From the NCBI GenBank assembly GCA_033060915.1, contig CM065394.1:12047001-12111000 (forward strand): a stretch of 64,000 bases of DNA, written 5' to 3'. This DNA is from Euryodendron excelsum (lineage: Eukaryota; Streptophyta; Magnoliopsida; Ericales; Pentaphylacaceae). The notes below the pieces were generated by a model. That model was not told the DNA's origin. It saw only the letters and a list, made by a program, of their open reading frames with translations, and did no database searches. A program made the position numbers and the translations under genes. Shown piece by piece: positions 20,544 to 32,592 of this stretch; within the stretch, counting starts at the first letter, position 1; each line of letters begins with the position of its first letter.

Positions 20544-22498
20544 TGTATGCCCCTTGTGGAGACTTCGATCTTCTTTTGCCCCTATTCCTGAGATGTATTT
20601 ATGTTAGATAGTTTTATTTTGTAAGTTTTTTACAAAGATGGATGTTTATGGTACTTAGATGCATGGATAGACAGATATATTTATGATCTTTATAGCTAGG
20701 CATATGATCAGATGCATCTGATGTATGATGATGTTAGATATCTATTGATGTTGATGACTTTTGGTTTTACATGCAGTTATGTCTATGCGAAGCTTACGTG
20801 ATTTTCATTTGATTTTGATTTTTTTTATGCACATATTAGAAATACATTAACTGACAGAATGGCAAGGGATGCTATTACACTTGTAGTCTTTGGAATGGTA
20901 ACTCCCTCCTTTTCAGGAATTTAGCCTCTATTTTGGCTCAACCCTACCTTGATTGGATGATAGCACTTCACACCTTTCTCAACCTTCTGATCGCCTCTGG
21001 CTCTCTGCCTTGAGGTTAGTGTATGGGGTTACTGAGCTAAAACTCTCGACTCTCGGAGTTTTAGCGATAGCTTACCTGATCTTTGGCAGAGCAATAAGTG
21101 GTCAGTTATTTCAATCCGAGGAGACTTTGTTTAGGACCGTAACGTAGACTAGGTTATGAGGTTTTCAAAACATTAGGATATATAGGCTCAAATTCGATGT
21201 TGTTTTCAATAGGGTTTAGATCCATACCATCCTTGACTTTTTCAGTAGGGCTAGCATCCCTCCTTAGCTTCGGTAACATATCTATCTCATTTAGATCACG
21301 CAATCCATTTTCAATCAGAGGGGACTTTAATAAGGTTGTAATGTAGGCCATGGTTTCGGGGTTTTTCAAGAAAGGGTAAAGGCTCGAACCTATTGTTTCT
21401 ACTGGGTTTCTTTGTAACCTAGGATCACCTTTGAATTTCCTCCTTGCTTTTAAATGACTTCTCAGGATGAAAATGACCTTGTTCTTTCACCCTTTCTATA
21501 TGCTTTTTGAGATGACTTTCTTCTCTTTCGATCCTCTTATTATGCTTTTGAAGATGACTCAATCATGATTTTCTTCAGGCCTTTCTTTAAAGGAATATAT
21601 ATTTTTTTTTTTGCTTGGCCTCTTGCCCCTTGGAAACTCCTTCCCTTTGCTTTTTCTTTCTATTCCTTCATGAAATGAATAATTCTTCAACTCTTTTTTC
21701 CTTAGGCCTTTTCCTTAGCAGTTCAATCTACCCAATATGGGCGGTGATCCTTAGGTTGGGGTTTTGTTAAGAAAAGATATACAGCTTAATGGGTTTGGCA
21801 AAGGGTTGCTTTTCACTGTATGGGAAATCAAATGAAGGCCTCTCTTCACTTTAAACTAGATTGCTTCATCTATAGAGCCTCCTGCACTACCCTAACATGA
21901 TAGAAGATGGATACCCTTCCTAGAGTTCTCAACTATCGTTTATCCCAGTGTGGGGAGGACAGTCTTGGATTGGGTTGACAAGGAAGATTTTTGCTTTCCA
22001 TGAGGCACTAAGGGTTAAGCAAATGGAATATGAGCACATGTGTTTATTTATTTAGTTATTTATTCTCTTATTTATATGTGGAAAAATGAAATATGGCTCT
22101 CGTCATTTTGATAGACTGACCACACATCACTTAGCTTCAGTGTCTTGTAAGTGTCGCCTTTGGGTAGTATCCCCACTTATCCTTATCCTCTCTCTCTCTG
22201 AAAAGTTGATCATTTGGTGAGTAGTTAGCTCATGCTATCATCCCTTCAAGTCAAATCATTCCATGAGACAAGCCATGCCCGTTGTGTAGAAAGTAGCTAC
22301 CATTCCGAAGAGAAGATAAGACAACAGCGATGAAATAAAAGAATATCATTTAACTACTATTTATCATTATTATGGAAAGTATAGAGTTTCTAAGCAAAAA
22401 CAGGATGTAAACATCAATTTAGAGACAGAAAGTAAAAGGGATAGAAAGAAAGTGGGTGAAAACACCCCTCTCTTGTACACTTTTGAAGGGAAACCATT
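20544..22498 (-). pseudogene. Distal interior of A3 (pol tail remnant and spacer)
   Basis: 20544-21400 aligns with the reverse complement of 1-771. It begins with the conserved 3' untranslated region of the antisense gene (AGTTTTATTTTGTAAG near 20610), then an open stretch on the minus strand at 21369-21154 containing VKDGMDLNP. 21400-22498 has no recognisable coding or RNA feature. The whole protease-to-integrase region of a normal Ogre/Tat element is absent between here and 22499. Confidence 0.55.
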
Positions 22499-23236
22499 TT
22501 AGTAAGGCTTTGGAACAATTCCCATATCTTCGATGCTCCATTTAGGACCCAGATCCTCGGCCAAGGCAAGACAGGCAAAGGATTCTCTTAGAACTCCGAA
22601 GATGTTAATGCTGCTGACGTGGTTGTCAGCCTCCTTCTTATTCTTTGCCGTGGGTTCTTCTGTAAACAGGGTGACTAGTTCACCGCCTTCCAACTCGAAC
22701 AGCTCCATCTGCTCTCTTAACTCCTTTAGCTCCCAGCCCATGTCTTCATAGTTGTACTTAGCTGCGGGCCAACGGTTTTCTAGTAAGTTACATTCCGTCT
22801 CGGCATATTTTGGATGTAGAAATTCAGCACCCCATCCATCAACAATCGTGTTCTCAGTAATCTCATCTTCTAGAAACATTGGCTCCTCAATGGGCCAGTC
22901 AGAAGCATTAGGCACCTCCTCAGGGTTATAAAGATAAATCGAGCACAATGGGAGATCCTCATCCCAGTCGTCTTCTTCATCAGCCTCCCAATCGTCCTCA
23001 TAACCTTCTGCCCCGAGCTCATCAAATTCTCCCTCGCCTTCCATTTCTACTAGTATCATATTGACGGTGTGATCCGACAAAGGGTTAGCGGTCACATTGG
23101 GAGTAGGAGCAAGTTTTACCAGCTGCAGATCAATGGTCTTATTATCGATCAAGTCTTGGATTCTGTGCTTGAAAGCGAAGCAGTTTTCGGTGTCATACCC
23201 CTGGCCACTCGAATGGTACTCACATGTAAGGGTGGC
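22499..23236 (-). pseudogene. Ogre/Tat gag-pol linker frame with zinc-knuckle-like motif and acidic domain
   Basis: A single open stretch of about 245 codons in phase with a zinc-knuckle-like motif at its start: CEYHSSGQGYDTENC, where the family usually has His in place of Tyr in GH-x-TE-x-C. Next come the Tat-typical linker (LIDNKTIDLQLV, NPLSDHTVNM), a strongly acidic region (EDDWEADEEDDWDEDLP), and a helical stretch WELKELREQMELFELEGGE. It ends VPKPY. The linker normally leads to the protease, which is missing. I recognise the first 70 residues as gag/protease linker; I do not recognise the acidic part. It is the longest uninterrupted sense frame in A3. Confidence 0.6.
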
Positions 23237-23385
23237 ATTGAAGGTTGGGGGTAGAGGCTTGGCAACGAGCGAGCAGGTACGGGCTTCAAGATGTTGTTCT
23301 TTAGAAGGCTATGGTAAGCCTCGGTTTGGATGCAGGCTAAGGCGTCGAAGGTACGGATGCGTCGAGCATGTCTATTAAAGTTGGG

Positions 23386-24507
23386 TCATGCCCCAGCGGG
23401 ACCATAGTTAGGGGTTGGAGCAGGCATGGTCAAGGTGGGTAAGGGCAGGACTGGGGGTGATTGTAGTGAGGGATGGTATTGGGGTGGTTGGCTAGGCAAA
23501 ATAGCGGACACTTCACTTTCCTTCCTGATCGTGCCCTTTGTAGTAGCCACCTTCTTGGCTATGTTGGCGGTATTTTCTCCAGTCATGGCATAGGGGTCTG
23601 TAATTCTTCCTGTCTTGAGGCTGTTTTTTATCATTTCTCCCTGTATAATGAGCTCGGAGAAGCTTTTTCCCACGCTTGTGTAGAGCTTCTCGTAGAATAT
23701 ACCTTGGAAAGTATGTACAAACAGTTATACATACTTCTTCTCTTCCAGCGGGGGATTAACTTGTGCAGCAGCCTCCCTCCATCTTAGGGCATATCATTTA
23801 AAGCTTTCCTTCTCACACTTGCTTATCGTCATCAGGGACCATCGATCGAAAGTGAAGTCAATTTTGTGACGATATTGGGCTTTGAATGCGTTGACTAGCT
23901 CAATCCAGGTTGTGATCTTCCTTAAGTCCAGACGAGCAAACCATTGCAGAGCAGACCCTATGAGATTGTGTTGGAATAACTGGATGAGGAGCTTCGGGTC
24001 ATTGCCGTGACCACTTAGCGCTCCAGCATAGAGACGAAGATGTGCAACGTGGTTACCGGTGCCGTCGTATTTCTGGAAGTCGGGCATTTTAAAAATGGCA
24101 GGTCTCGGGTGGTCAGGGAAGAAACAAAGCTCATCGTAGGAAGTGAACCCTTAAGCGTCGTGACCATGGAGACTTCACAACGAATCTTCCAACCCTTGGA
24201 TTTTCAGACTGAGAGGGTCTAGAGGGGCCTTCTTTATGGTAGGTGAAAGCAATATGGTATCTTCTTCTTCAGTGTTGACCTCTTTGGCATCTTCTTTAGT
24301 CCTCCCAACATTGTCAGACTGAAGCATGATCCTTGGATTAACGGGTTCAGGGTCTTTGGATGAAGTCATAGATGATGATGGGACCGTAGTAGCATCCTTC
24401 ATGGCCATAGTTTGAATGAGTTTAAGCATCTCATCCATCTTAGTCCTCATTTCGTTGACTTCTTCTCGAGAGACTTGAGAGGATTCTTCAGGGTTAGCAG
24501 CCATCAA
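23386..24507 (-). pseudogene. gag of element A3 (Ogre/Tat type, broken)
   Basis: The start ATG is at 24507. N-terminal piece (24507-24175) is acidic and Met-rich (REEVNEMRTKMDEMLKLIQ). After a stop and frame break, 24087-23794 carries the capsid-like core: MPDFQKYDGTGNHVAHLRLY, LIQLFQHNLIGSALQWFARL, WIELVNAFKAQYRHKIDF, which has the order and spacing of Ogre/Tat and Athila gag proteins. After another stop, 23673-23386 holds SFSELIIQGEMIKNSLKTGR and a Pro-rich region. It packages genomic RNA in intact relatives; at least three breaks make this copy non-functional. Confidence 0.78.
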
Positions 24508-26050
24508 TGATATTCTTTGCCGGGTGATAATGGGATCCCTAGGTGGATGTTGCCCCTTTTTGGGAGCAATGTTGACTTAGTGCAGGGTGACCTCTGTAAA
24601 TAAAAAGGAAAAGACAAAAAGACAAGAACACAAGTCGTAAATCAGTTTCTAGTTTTTAGAGATATTTATGTAATGCATGTCCTAGGGTGGCCCTCTTTAG
24701 GAGGGAAACTAATCATAATGTATTGGCCCACTTTTGGAGATAGGGGATTTGTCCCTATATGCAGATACCTTACCGTCAAGTAGGAACCTTTAGCCATCTA
24801 TGCATTCATTCATAAAAGTAAAGAAGTACATTGAATTTTGCGTTTAAGATACAAAGGAATTGAAATACATTTTATTAGGGGGAAGGGAGAACATTTTCCT
24901 TTGAACTTCCACCTATCTAGTTTTAAAAAGGAAAAACCTAAACTACTCTTAAGTCTTCAGATTCGCCTTCGTTGGATTTGATGTCGAGGAGGTCCCTAAG
25001 AGACCTTGTTGACCGATTGTCCCTTGTCTTCTTGGCAACCCTATCTCCGTGAGCATAGAGGGATTGGGGCCCCTCTTATGGAATGGATTGGTATGTATGC
25101 AATGAGTCGTTAAGGTTATATAGGAACCCTTAGGGTTTAGGTAGGTTTAATGCAAGGGAGAGTGACTTTGGTGTCACTCTCAATGGGTTGATCATAGGCA
25201 TGAGAATGTAATGACTTGAGTTGCTTGGAACTCTTGTCTTGACATGGGATATGGAATGCATGACAATGGATGCATAGAGTATAGCGAGAGAAAATACAGT
25301 TGAAGTAAATATGCATGCATGAATAGCTAGACAGGTAGTATAACAGTATGAATACAGTCAGTATAACAACAGGAATAGACAGGTATAATTGAAAATAAGA
25401 GTAGTCGCCCTTTCCTCCATAGTTTTGGAAAACAGTGCGTATGTCTTAAATCCGGCAGAGGTTCGGCTATACATGGTGTCTATATGAGTATGAGGTTGAG
25501 GGTTGACTAATGCGTCCTAAAAAGGCTCGGTCCCCGGATCTTCAAACCTAGGCCCACTCCCCGAGGTGGTGCCATGATCGGTTGGTGATCCCAGCGGCGG
25601 AACCATCAAGATGCCGTAGGCGAAGAAACTGATACACTATCTTGCCCACAACCAACATACTATTCCCCCTTTTTAACTAGAAAGGACATATTAGGGTAAT
25701 AATGCAAGTATGCAGAATGCAAGTGCACGTGCAGTGTGTGTGTGATTTTTGAAAGCAGAGGAAAGAGCCCAACAACTCCCATCCATCCTATTCATCACAT
25801 TCATGCATAATAATTAACAATGTTTAAAGATAAAGCGCACCTAGAAAACAAAGATGCAAGAGTTAGTATGTGGATGGCAAACATAATACAAGATAACATG
25901 AAAAAATGCATGTTTTTTTTTTTATTTTTTAAAACAATTATGAAAATTTGGTTTTGAAAATTTAAAGTGAATAGGATTGAACAAGTTAATTGAAGACTGT
26001 ACATGGGTGAAGGGTAAAAAGACATGACTAACGGTCTAACCCTCTAAGTT
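24508..26050 (-). other. Untranslated leader of A3 between primer site and gag
   Basis: About 1.5 kb with no convincing reading frame, so the extra sense ORF that Ogre elements often carry upstream of gag is not visible. It aligns with the A4 leader (38603-40036), including GGGAAACTA-x-CATAATGTATTGG (24710-24725) and TTTGCCTTCGTTGGATTTGATGT-like sequence near 24965-24985. A plus-strand T-run lies at 25912-25925. Confidence 0.6.
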
Positions 26051-26068
26051 TCCCCAGTGGAGTCGCCA
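26051..26068 (-). promoter_or_regulatory. tRNA-Arg primer-binding site of A3
   Basis: On the minus strand TGGCGACTCCACTGGGGA, complementary over all 18 bases to the 3' end of plant tRNA-Arg(ACG) with CCA as I know it. Two bases separate it from the end of the 5' LTR. Ogre elements are known to use tRNA-Arg. Confidence 0.85.
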
Positions 26069-26070
26069 GC

Positions 26071-29000
26071 TATCGCACCTAGATTTTTCGCGCTCGAGGA
26101 ATACACATACAAGCGGAAAAAACACTGTACTCTCTCGTTAGAACTCACCCTCCTAGAAGAATGAGTGCGACTAGGTTTGAATTGAAAATTAGATTTGAAT
26201 AAAGAGCTCTTAGAAAAGATTTGGAGTCGCTACCTAACTTGATTAAGGTGAATTAGGTCACCTAACAATTAAGCATAATCCGAAAACTACACTTATGGTT
26301 TTGGAAAACGATTTTTTAAAATACCACCTCAAGAGAGGGTTTTTAAGAAAACAGGTTGTTTGGCAACCTTTGGGAAACATTTTAGCCTTTTTTGAAAAAT
26401 AACTCCGTTTTGGTCTTTCGAAAATAGTGATCTAGGTTCGGAGGTTGGTTATGTGTAGGGAAGACGCACTAAGCCATCACCCTACCCCGCTCTTTCAGTA
26501 CCTACATGTCAATCTACCCTAGATTCACCTACGAGAGTCTTCAACTAACTAATGACTAATCCTATCCACTTTTAAAACAGAATTTTTGAAAAGAAATTAA
26601 CATGGTGCATGATATGCAAATGCAAGAAAGGAGACTTGATTTGGAAATAGTTTTGAAAAGAAGAATTTGATTTGATTTTAGAAGAGAGATTTAAAAGGAT
26701 AGATTTGAAATTAGAAAGTTTTAGAAATAAAAAATAGAGATAGATTTTTGAAATTGGAAATTAGAAATAGAACATAGAATTGGAGATTGAAGAAGACTGT
26801 AGAATTGGAGATTTGAAAGAGGTTGTGGAACTAGAAATTTGAAAAATGTTGTAGAATTTGAGATTTGAAAAATGTGGAGACCGCACCCATGAGGGTTGCC
26901 TACGTATCCTTTTGGAGAAATCAGGTTAGTCGTAGTTCAGACAAGAGTCCGATAGAAAATAGAAGATATGATTGGAAGAAAGAGATTTAATTGGAAATTG
27001 GATTTGAAGATTGAGAGATTGAACTTTGATTGGAAGATTTGAAAAGACTTGACTTTGGAAAACTCGATTTTAGGAAACCTAGACTTAGGAACTTAGAAAA
27101 GAAAGATTGGGCTTGACTTGGAAAGACTTTAGAAAAGAATTGACTTGAATATTAGACTTGACAGATTAGGAAGCTTGGAATTAGGAAAGATGTTGACTTA
27201 GGAAAATTTTAGGTTTAGGAAAGTTTCCACATTAGGAAAGTTTTGGAATTTAGGAAAGTTCAAACTTAGGAATGTTTTGAAATTAAGAAATATTTATTTT
27301 AAGAAAGTTTTGAAATTAAGAAGGTTTTGAATTTAGAAATGTTTCAACTTAGGAAATTTGTTAATTAAGAAATGTTTGATTTTAAGAAATGTTTTGAAAT
27401 AGAAAAGGTTTTCAAAATAAGGAAGTTTTGATAAAAAGAAAGTTTTGAGTTTAGAAAGTTTTAGACTTGGAAAGATTTGAAGTTTTAGGAAAGTTTAGAA
27501 TTTAGAAAGTTTGAAAGTTTAGAAATATTTAACTTAAGAAAGTTTTGAATTTAGAAAACTTTGAACTTGAAAAGATTTGAAATTTGGAAAGTTTAGGATT
27601 TAGAAAGTTTTAGAGTTTGAGTTTTAGAAAATCTTGAAATTAGGAAAGGTTGGAGTTTTAGAAAAATTTGAAAACTTAGGTTTGGAAAGTTACGATTTGG
27701 AAAAGGGATGGAATTAGGAAAGGGTTGAATTAGGAAAGATTTAGACTAAGAAAGGATTGGATTTTGTTTCTAAAAGAGAAGATTTGATTTTGTTTTAAAA
27801 AACGGAGGATGGGATCTAGTTTCCTAAACGAGAGATTGGAAATGGTTTTCTAAAGGCAAGATTTGATTTGACAAGAATTTGGAAGAGGAAGTTTTTAGTA
27901 ACCCTAGATTTGGAAGACTATAGTTTTGACATAGAAAAGAGTTTTTGGAAGGAAATCCTAGAGAGGAGTTTCTAGAAGGAAGATTTTGGAAAGAGAGTTT
28001 TTAGAAAGATTTTTGGATGGAGATTGTTGGAGAGTTTTTTTTAGGAAAGAGATTTAGGGGGGCGGTTTAAGGAAAGGAATTTTGAGGAGAGTATTTTGGA
28101 AAGGGGTTTAAAAAGAGAAGGTTTGGAAAATAGATTTTTGGAGGAAGTTTTTAGAAAACAATTTTGGAAAGAAGAGTTTTTTGGAAATGTGTTGAAAAAG
28201 AGGGTTTTAGAAGAAGATTTTTGATAAGAGAGTTTTTTAGAAAATATAAAAAAGTTTCACTTTCCTAAAGCAATTCTAACCATAAGAGGGTTAGAATCAC
28301 TTTAAGAAAGTGGTTTTGAAAACAACAAGATTTGAAAATATGGACCATGTTGGTCACTTTAAATATAGCACTTTCCTAAAGCAACCCTAGCCATGGAGAG
28401 GCAAAATCACTCTAAGATTTTAATTTTGAAAACAAGTTTTGGAAAAGAAGATTTTGATACAATTTTGAAAACAAGTTTGAAAACGATTTTGAAAATGACT
28501 TTTGGAAGAATGCAAGAATCATGATATGTACATGGAAAATTTGGGGTTGTGAATATACAAGATTAAGGCTTCACCACATAATCAAGGGGGCCGAACCTAT
28601 GTGGTCTCTGGTTAGACTAAAAGAAAGCCCCAGACACGGTGACCCTCCAATAGTCTAATCCTACACATGGACCAGGAGTCCACTTGTTTCAAGCATGCAA
28701 AGAAAGGGGGGGAAAGAGATAGGGGATTAACATAGAGAAAACTCAAGTGGATTAGGAGAGAGAAGAAAGAGGGGGAAGTGCGGAAATTTAAATAAGAAGC
28801 CTACCTTGTGTCTTCTTTATTTTGCTTAGCTTTGCATGCCTTGCTTTCTTGCTTTTTCTTCGGTCTTCGCTTCAATCTTTGAGAGCTTTGTCTTGGTCTT
28901 CAAATCTTCATAGTTGTAGAACTCCAAGTCTTCAATGAAGGGTTGGAGGCTAGTGCATAAGTGTATAGGAGTGTGTATGAGTGTATATGAGGCTAGGGTT

Positions 29001-30943
29001 TGTGTATGGTGGCTGGAGTTTAGAAAACCTAAGGAAGCTAGGGTTTAGGAAGTGTACGAGCTCTGTCTATCGAAAGTTAGGGTTTTTAGATTGAGTTTGT
29101 GGACCTCTTTCACACTGGAGGAGACTTTGTATTTATAGAGATGGGATAGACCTGGCACCTGTTGTAGTGGTGCTAGGCCAAACATTGGCGTGGCGCCACG
29201 CGCCAGCCAATTAGGAAACTATTAAGGTTGGCAAGCAACGTATCTTTGACTAGATTTGGGCACCTGTACTAGTGACTACCATGCAATCTTTCGCCTGGCT
29301 TCATTAAGAGTGACTCCAGAAAGTCCGGGAATGATTTAAGGGACCGGGAATGGCCCGGAAGGCCGAAAAAAGGGAAGGTAAACTTAAAATAATGTTCCGG
29401 AGGTATTTGACTTCAAAAATGAAGATAAGAGGTGTTGGAAGGATTGACCGGGCCATTAGGGGCACAACGGTCAACCGAGCCAAAAAGCTACTGAGATGGG
29501 CTCGGAATGTCCCGAAAGAAGACTCGAGATTTGGAAACATTGTTTAGAATGTTTCCAAAGGTTGCCAGTTTGATACCCAGAGCTGGTGTGGTCAGAAAAG
29601 GTGACCGGCCTACCAGGGGCAAAATGGTCATTTTATGCCGGGTTTGCCAGAATTGACTCGGAATGATCCGGAAAGATAGAGGAAGGTTGAGAATACTAGT
29701 AGAAGCATTCTCGGGAGGTTACCGGTTTGATACCCAGAGCTGGTGTGGTTCTTAAGATGTTCAGATGTCTAGGGGCGAAATGGTCATCTTGACTAGAAAG
29801 TCTCGGAATTGGCCCAAAACTGACTAGAAGGCACCTAATCATGCCAGATTTCCTTTAAGAGAATCTTGGAAGGGTAGACTTACCATTCTGAGGACTTAGG
29901 TGTGTTCTTGAGAAACGTGCTGAAAAATGGCCCTAGGGGCAGTTTGGTTATTTTTCACCGAAGCGGGCTAGCAAGCACTAGTGTTGACCTGGGTTTTGAG
30001 TGTTACTGTCACTTTGACGGCGGTCGCGTGATACAGGGGTTTGTTGGCAATTCCCTATATCGACCTGTTTGCTAGTATTCCCGCTTCTTTGGCGGTTGTG
30101 ATGTTTGCTAGCATTTTCGCTACTCTGACGGTTCGCGATCATTCCCGAGACTGCCTGATCTCGGGAAGCTGCTAAAGGGACTTAGCACCTGAGAATTAAC
30201 TTTCCCAAAAGGCGTGCCTAAACGGACATTTCTGCATTGGCAGGCTAGCAGCCGCCAAAGGTGGACCGTTCTACCATATAGGGGACTTAATGTCTCATCC
30301 CGGTCGATAGGTTTAAAGGGACTTACCGTTTTGAAGAGATTTTCTTCGAAAAATATGCCGGACCGTCTCGAGGAATAATCTGTCTCGAGAGAGGGATTGG
30401 AATTAGAATTGGAAAGGGGACTTACCGTCTTCGGAAAGACATACCTGATTTAGAATTGAAAAGGGGACTTACTGTCTTCGAAAAGACGTGCCTAATTTGG
30501 AATAGATTTACCATCTCGAGGAATCAGCTGTCTTGAGAGAGGGATTGGAATTTGAAAGGAAAAAGGGACTTATCGTCTTCGGAAAGACACGCTTGTTTTG
30601 GAATTGGAAAGGGGACTTACTGTCTTCGGAAAGACGTGCCTAATTTGGAATAGATTTACCATCTCGAGGAATCAACTGTCTCGAGAGAGGGATTGGAATT
30701 AGAAAGGAAAAGGGGACTTGTCGTCTTCGGAAAGACGCACCTAATTTGAAATTAGAAAGGACAATGCCTCTAAGGGCATTTTGGTCATTATGCCTCTATT
30801 TGGGCCTGGTAGGGCTCGCGAAGCGATGAATTGATGGGATTAGACTTAGAAAGTTAATTTGGATTGAAATATGCTCACAATGACTTGAACACAAGTCTGG
30901 ATGGAGTGGAGACCGCCGAGCGGTTGAAAATATGGTGCTTACA
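26071..30943 (-). repeat. 5' LTR of A3 (4873 bp)
   Basis: On the plus strand from TATCGCACCTAGATTTTTCG (TG changed to TA) to TATGGTGCTTACA. TATA box (ATTTATA) at 29131-29137 on the minus strand, GGCGCC-type palindromes degraded at 29157-29210, two ~157-bp units (29570-29760), short GAGTATTCCCGCT motifs (30070-30135) and 81-bp units at 30360-30760. It lacks about 190 bp present in its sister LTR (join near 27935). Confidence 0.88.
29131..29137 (-). promoter_or_regulatory. TATA box of the A3 5' LTR
   Basis: CTCTATAAATACAAAG on the minus strand. This would drive genomic RNA synthesis towards lower coordinates. Confidence 0.6.
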
Positions 30944-30948
30944 CACTC
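30944..30948. repeat. Target-site duplication of A3, right copy
   Basis: CACTC, partner of CCCTC at 12307-12311; the B LTR sequence continues directly after it. Confidence 0.75.
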
Positions 30949-31095
30949 TCAATTTCTTTTGCACCACCTAACTGAGGGAAAAGGACGTGTGTGCATATAT
31001 AGGCGTTGTGGGTGTGTGTAACAAGAGTGAACTCCCTCTCTCTCTCTCTATGATTCTACTCTCTCCCCGTCTTTCTCTTTCTTATGCTCTCAGCA

Positions 31096-31126
<31 letters not shown>

Positions 31127-32045
31127 CCTTTTTATTCTTAGTCCCTATAGGCTGCTAAGGTTGGTTCTGCAAGGCAAAGGGATTTAGACAACCCTGGTTT
31201 AGTGATACGTGTGTGTGGGTGCGTTATTTAGGGTCTCAATCTTTAGCCGTAAAAGGGACAGCTGTAACGGGCGTGTATCAATAGGGTCCTGTTACTGTGA
31301 TAGGGTGTGAGTGTGTTTATAACCTATGCCATAGTTGTATCATAACACATATTAGAATGGAAACTGTATTACATACGCATATATGGGTGGGATTTCAACT
31401 AGGTAATGCATGCATGCATGCATGCACGCTTATATATACTCATATATATGTGTTATACATGGCATTAAATAAGGTGCTGGCCATGCAAGTTCGTGGGGTG
31501 GGGGCAATGTCGTAAAATGTAAAGGAGTTCTTAGTTTAAAGTGGCTAAGTTCAAGGCCTCAATTTTTCATCGAATGCATGACCCAATATTGTACATACAA
31601 AGCTCTTGAAAAATTAATCAGTTTAGGCTCCAATTTCGTACAATTCCGACACTAGTTGAGCGAGAAAGCTTGAATCGAAGTTATACGGGATTCGGGCGCG
31701 AATTTCCAGGTGCAGCGGCTTGTGGGGGCTTTTTGGGGAACCGACACTCTCCGGAATGGAGTTCTGAGATTACCAAGGCATCGGGCTTGAAAAGGCGATA
31801 ATTTTAGACATCTAATTCGTTGAAATCTGACGAAAAACGAGGGAGAAAGCTCCTCTTAAAGTTAGGGTGCCGTTTTGGTGCGAATTGCTGGGTGACAAGC
31901 TTCGAACCTTTTTCGGGGAATTGAGTTTCGACATATGGATAGGGTTGGGCTCAAAAAGGCCTTGTTTTTTACTTGTGGCCCTATGGTCATGTCTCATTCA
32001 GTCCCTTTAGGGGTAATGCAGTCAAAGAAAATTGCGGGTATTATA
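30949..32045 (-). repeat. 3' LTR of element B, second segment (U3 side)
   Basis: It matches 62743-63854 of the right LTR. On the minus strand it begins TATAATACCC (right copy TGCAATACCC; TGTAATACCC is a likely ancestor). It holds a TATA-like TATATATG (30994-31001, minus), CT-rich microsatellites at 31033-31050 and 31096-31121, and a TGCA repeat at 31408-31427. Confidence 0.82.
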
Positions 32046-32059
32046 GCCTTACCTCCTTT
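32046..32059 (-). promoter_or_regulatory. Polypurine tract of element B
   Basis: On the minus strand AAAGGAGGTAAGGC directly before the 3' LTR. Its first bases overlap the pol stop codon TAA (32058-32060), so the coding region runs right up to the plus-strand primer. Confidence 0.6.
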
Positions 32060-32592
32060 AGGAATTTTCGTCCTCGAAATTAGCTTGGAATAGGTGCGGG
32101 TACTTTAATCTCATATCTGCTTCTACTTCCCACGTTGCTTCCTCCTCCCTATGATGCTGCCATATTACCTTGACCAAGGGAATCTCCTTGTTTCTCAATA
32201 CTTTTACCTGGCAATCCACTATTTTATTGGGTCCCTAGTCATAGGAATTGTCAGGTTGTACCGTTGTAGTTTCCCATTGAATTATGTGAGTAGGGTCGGG
32301 GTGGTATTGTCTTAACATTGACACATGGAATACATTATGTATTCGTTCTAATTCGGGAGGTAATTCCAGTCGGTACGCCACTTGTCCAATTCTTTCTAAA
32401 ATGCGTGAAGATCTGATGTATCAGGGTGCCAGCTTCCCTTTCTTTCCAAAACGCATCACCCTTTTGTGGGGCTTAACCTTTAAAAATACTTGATCATCCA
32501 CTTGGAATTCTAAGGGCCATCTACGCTATTCCACATACCTCTTTTGCCGACTTTGGGCCGTCTTAAGCCGTTCTTGTATGAGCTTGGAGCCC
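32058..32592 (-). pseudogene. Integrase C-terminus and chromodomain of element B
   Basis: Frame: LIQERLKTAQSRQKRY, then FQVDDQVFLKVKP, RIGQVAYRLELPPELERIH with NVFHVSMLRQYHPDP, the GPY/F-type module of chromoviral integrases, followed by a chromodomain-like end (VKVLRNKEIPLVKVIWQHH, EEATWEVEADMRLKYPHLF). Three stops interrupt it. It continues the integrase that stops at 45082; the A4 insertion lies between. Chromodomains are thought to steer integration to heterochromatin. Confidence 0.82.

Larger units (their letters stand above)
12312..30943 (-). mobile_element. Element A3: Ogre/Tat-like retrotransposon with both LTRs, lacking RT and integrase
   Basis: It is 18.6 kb. Minus-strand order: 5' LTR (26071-30943), tRNA-Arg primer site (26051-26068), leader of ~1.5 kb, gag (24507-23386), zinc-knuckle and acidic frame (23236-22499), a non-coding remnant (22498-20544), the antisense PMD-like gene on the plus strand (20543 back to its leader at 17414), hairpin and polypurine tract, then 3' LTR (12312-17371). 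No protease, RT, RNase H or integrase motif is recognisable, so either a deletion removed several kilobases or the element amplified as a non-autonomous form. Confidence 0.87.

Noticed and set aside
24508..26050. The sense ORF1 that some Ogre elements carry upstream of gag
   Set aside because: No frame of useful length or conserved content is visible in either leader (A3 or A4).
30987..31187. Leu/Ser-rich small proteins encoded near 30987 and 62776
   Set aside because: They are read through CT microsatellites in B's LTRs and are not conserved in length or frame between the two LTRs.
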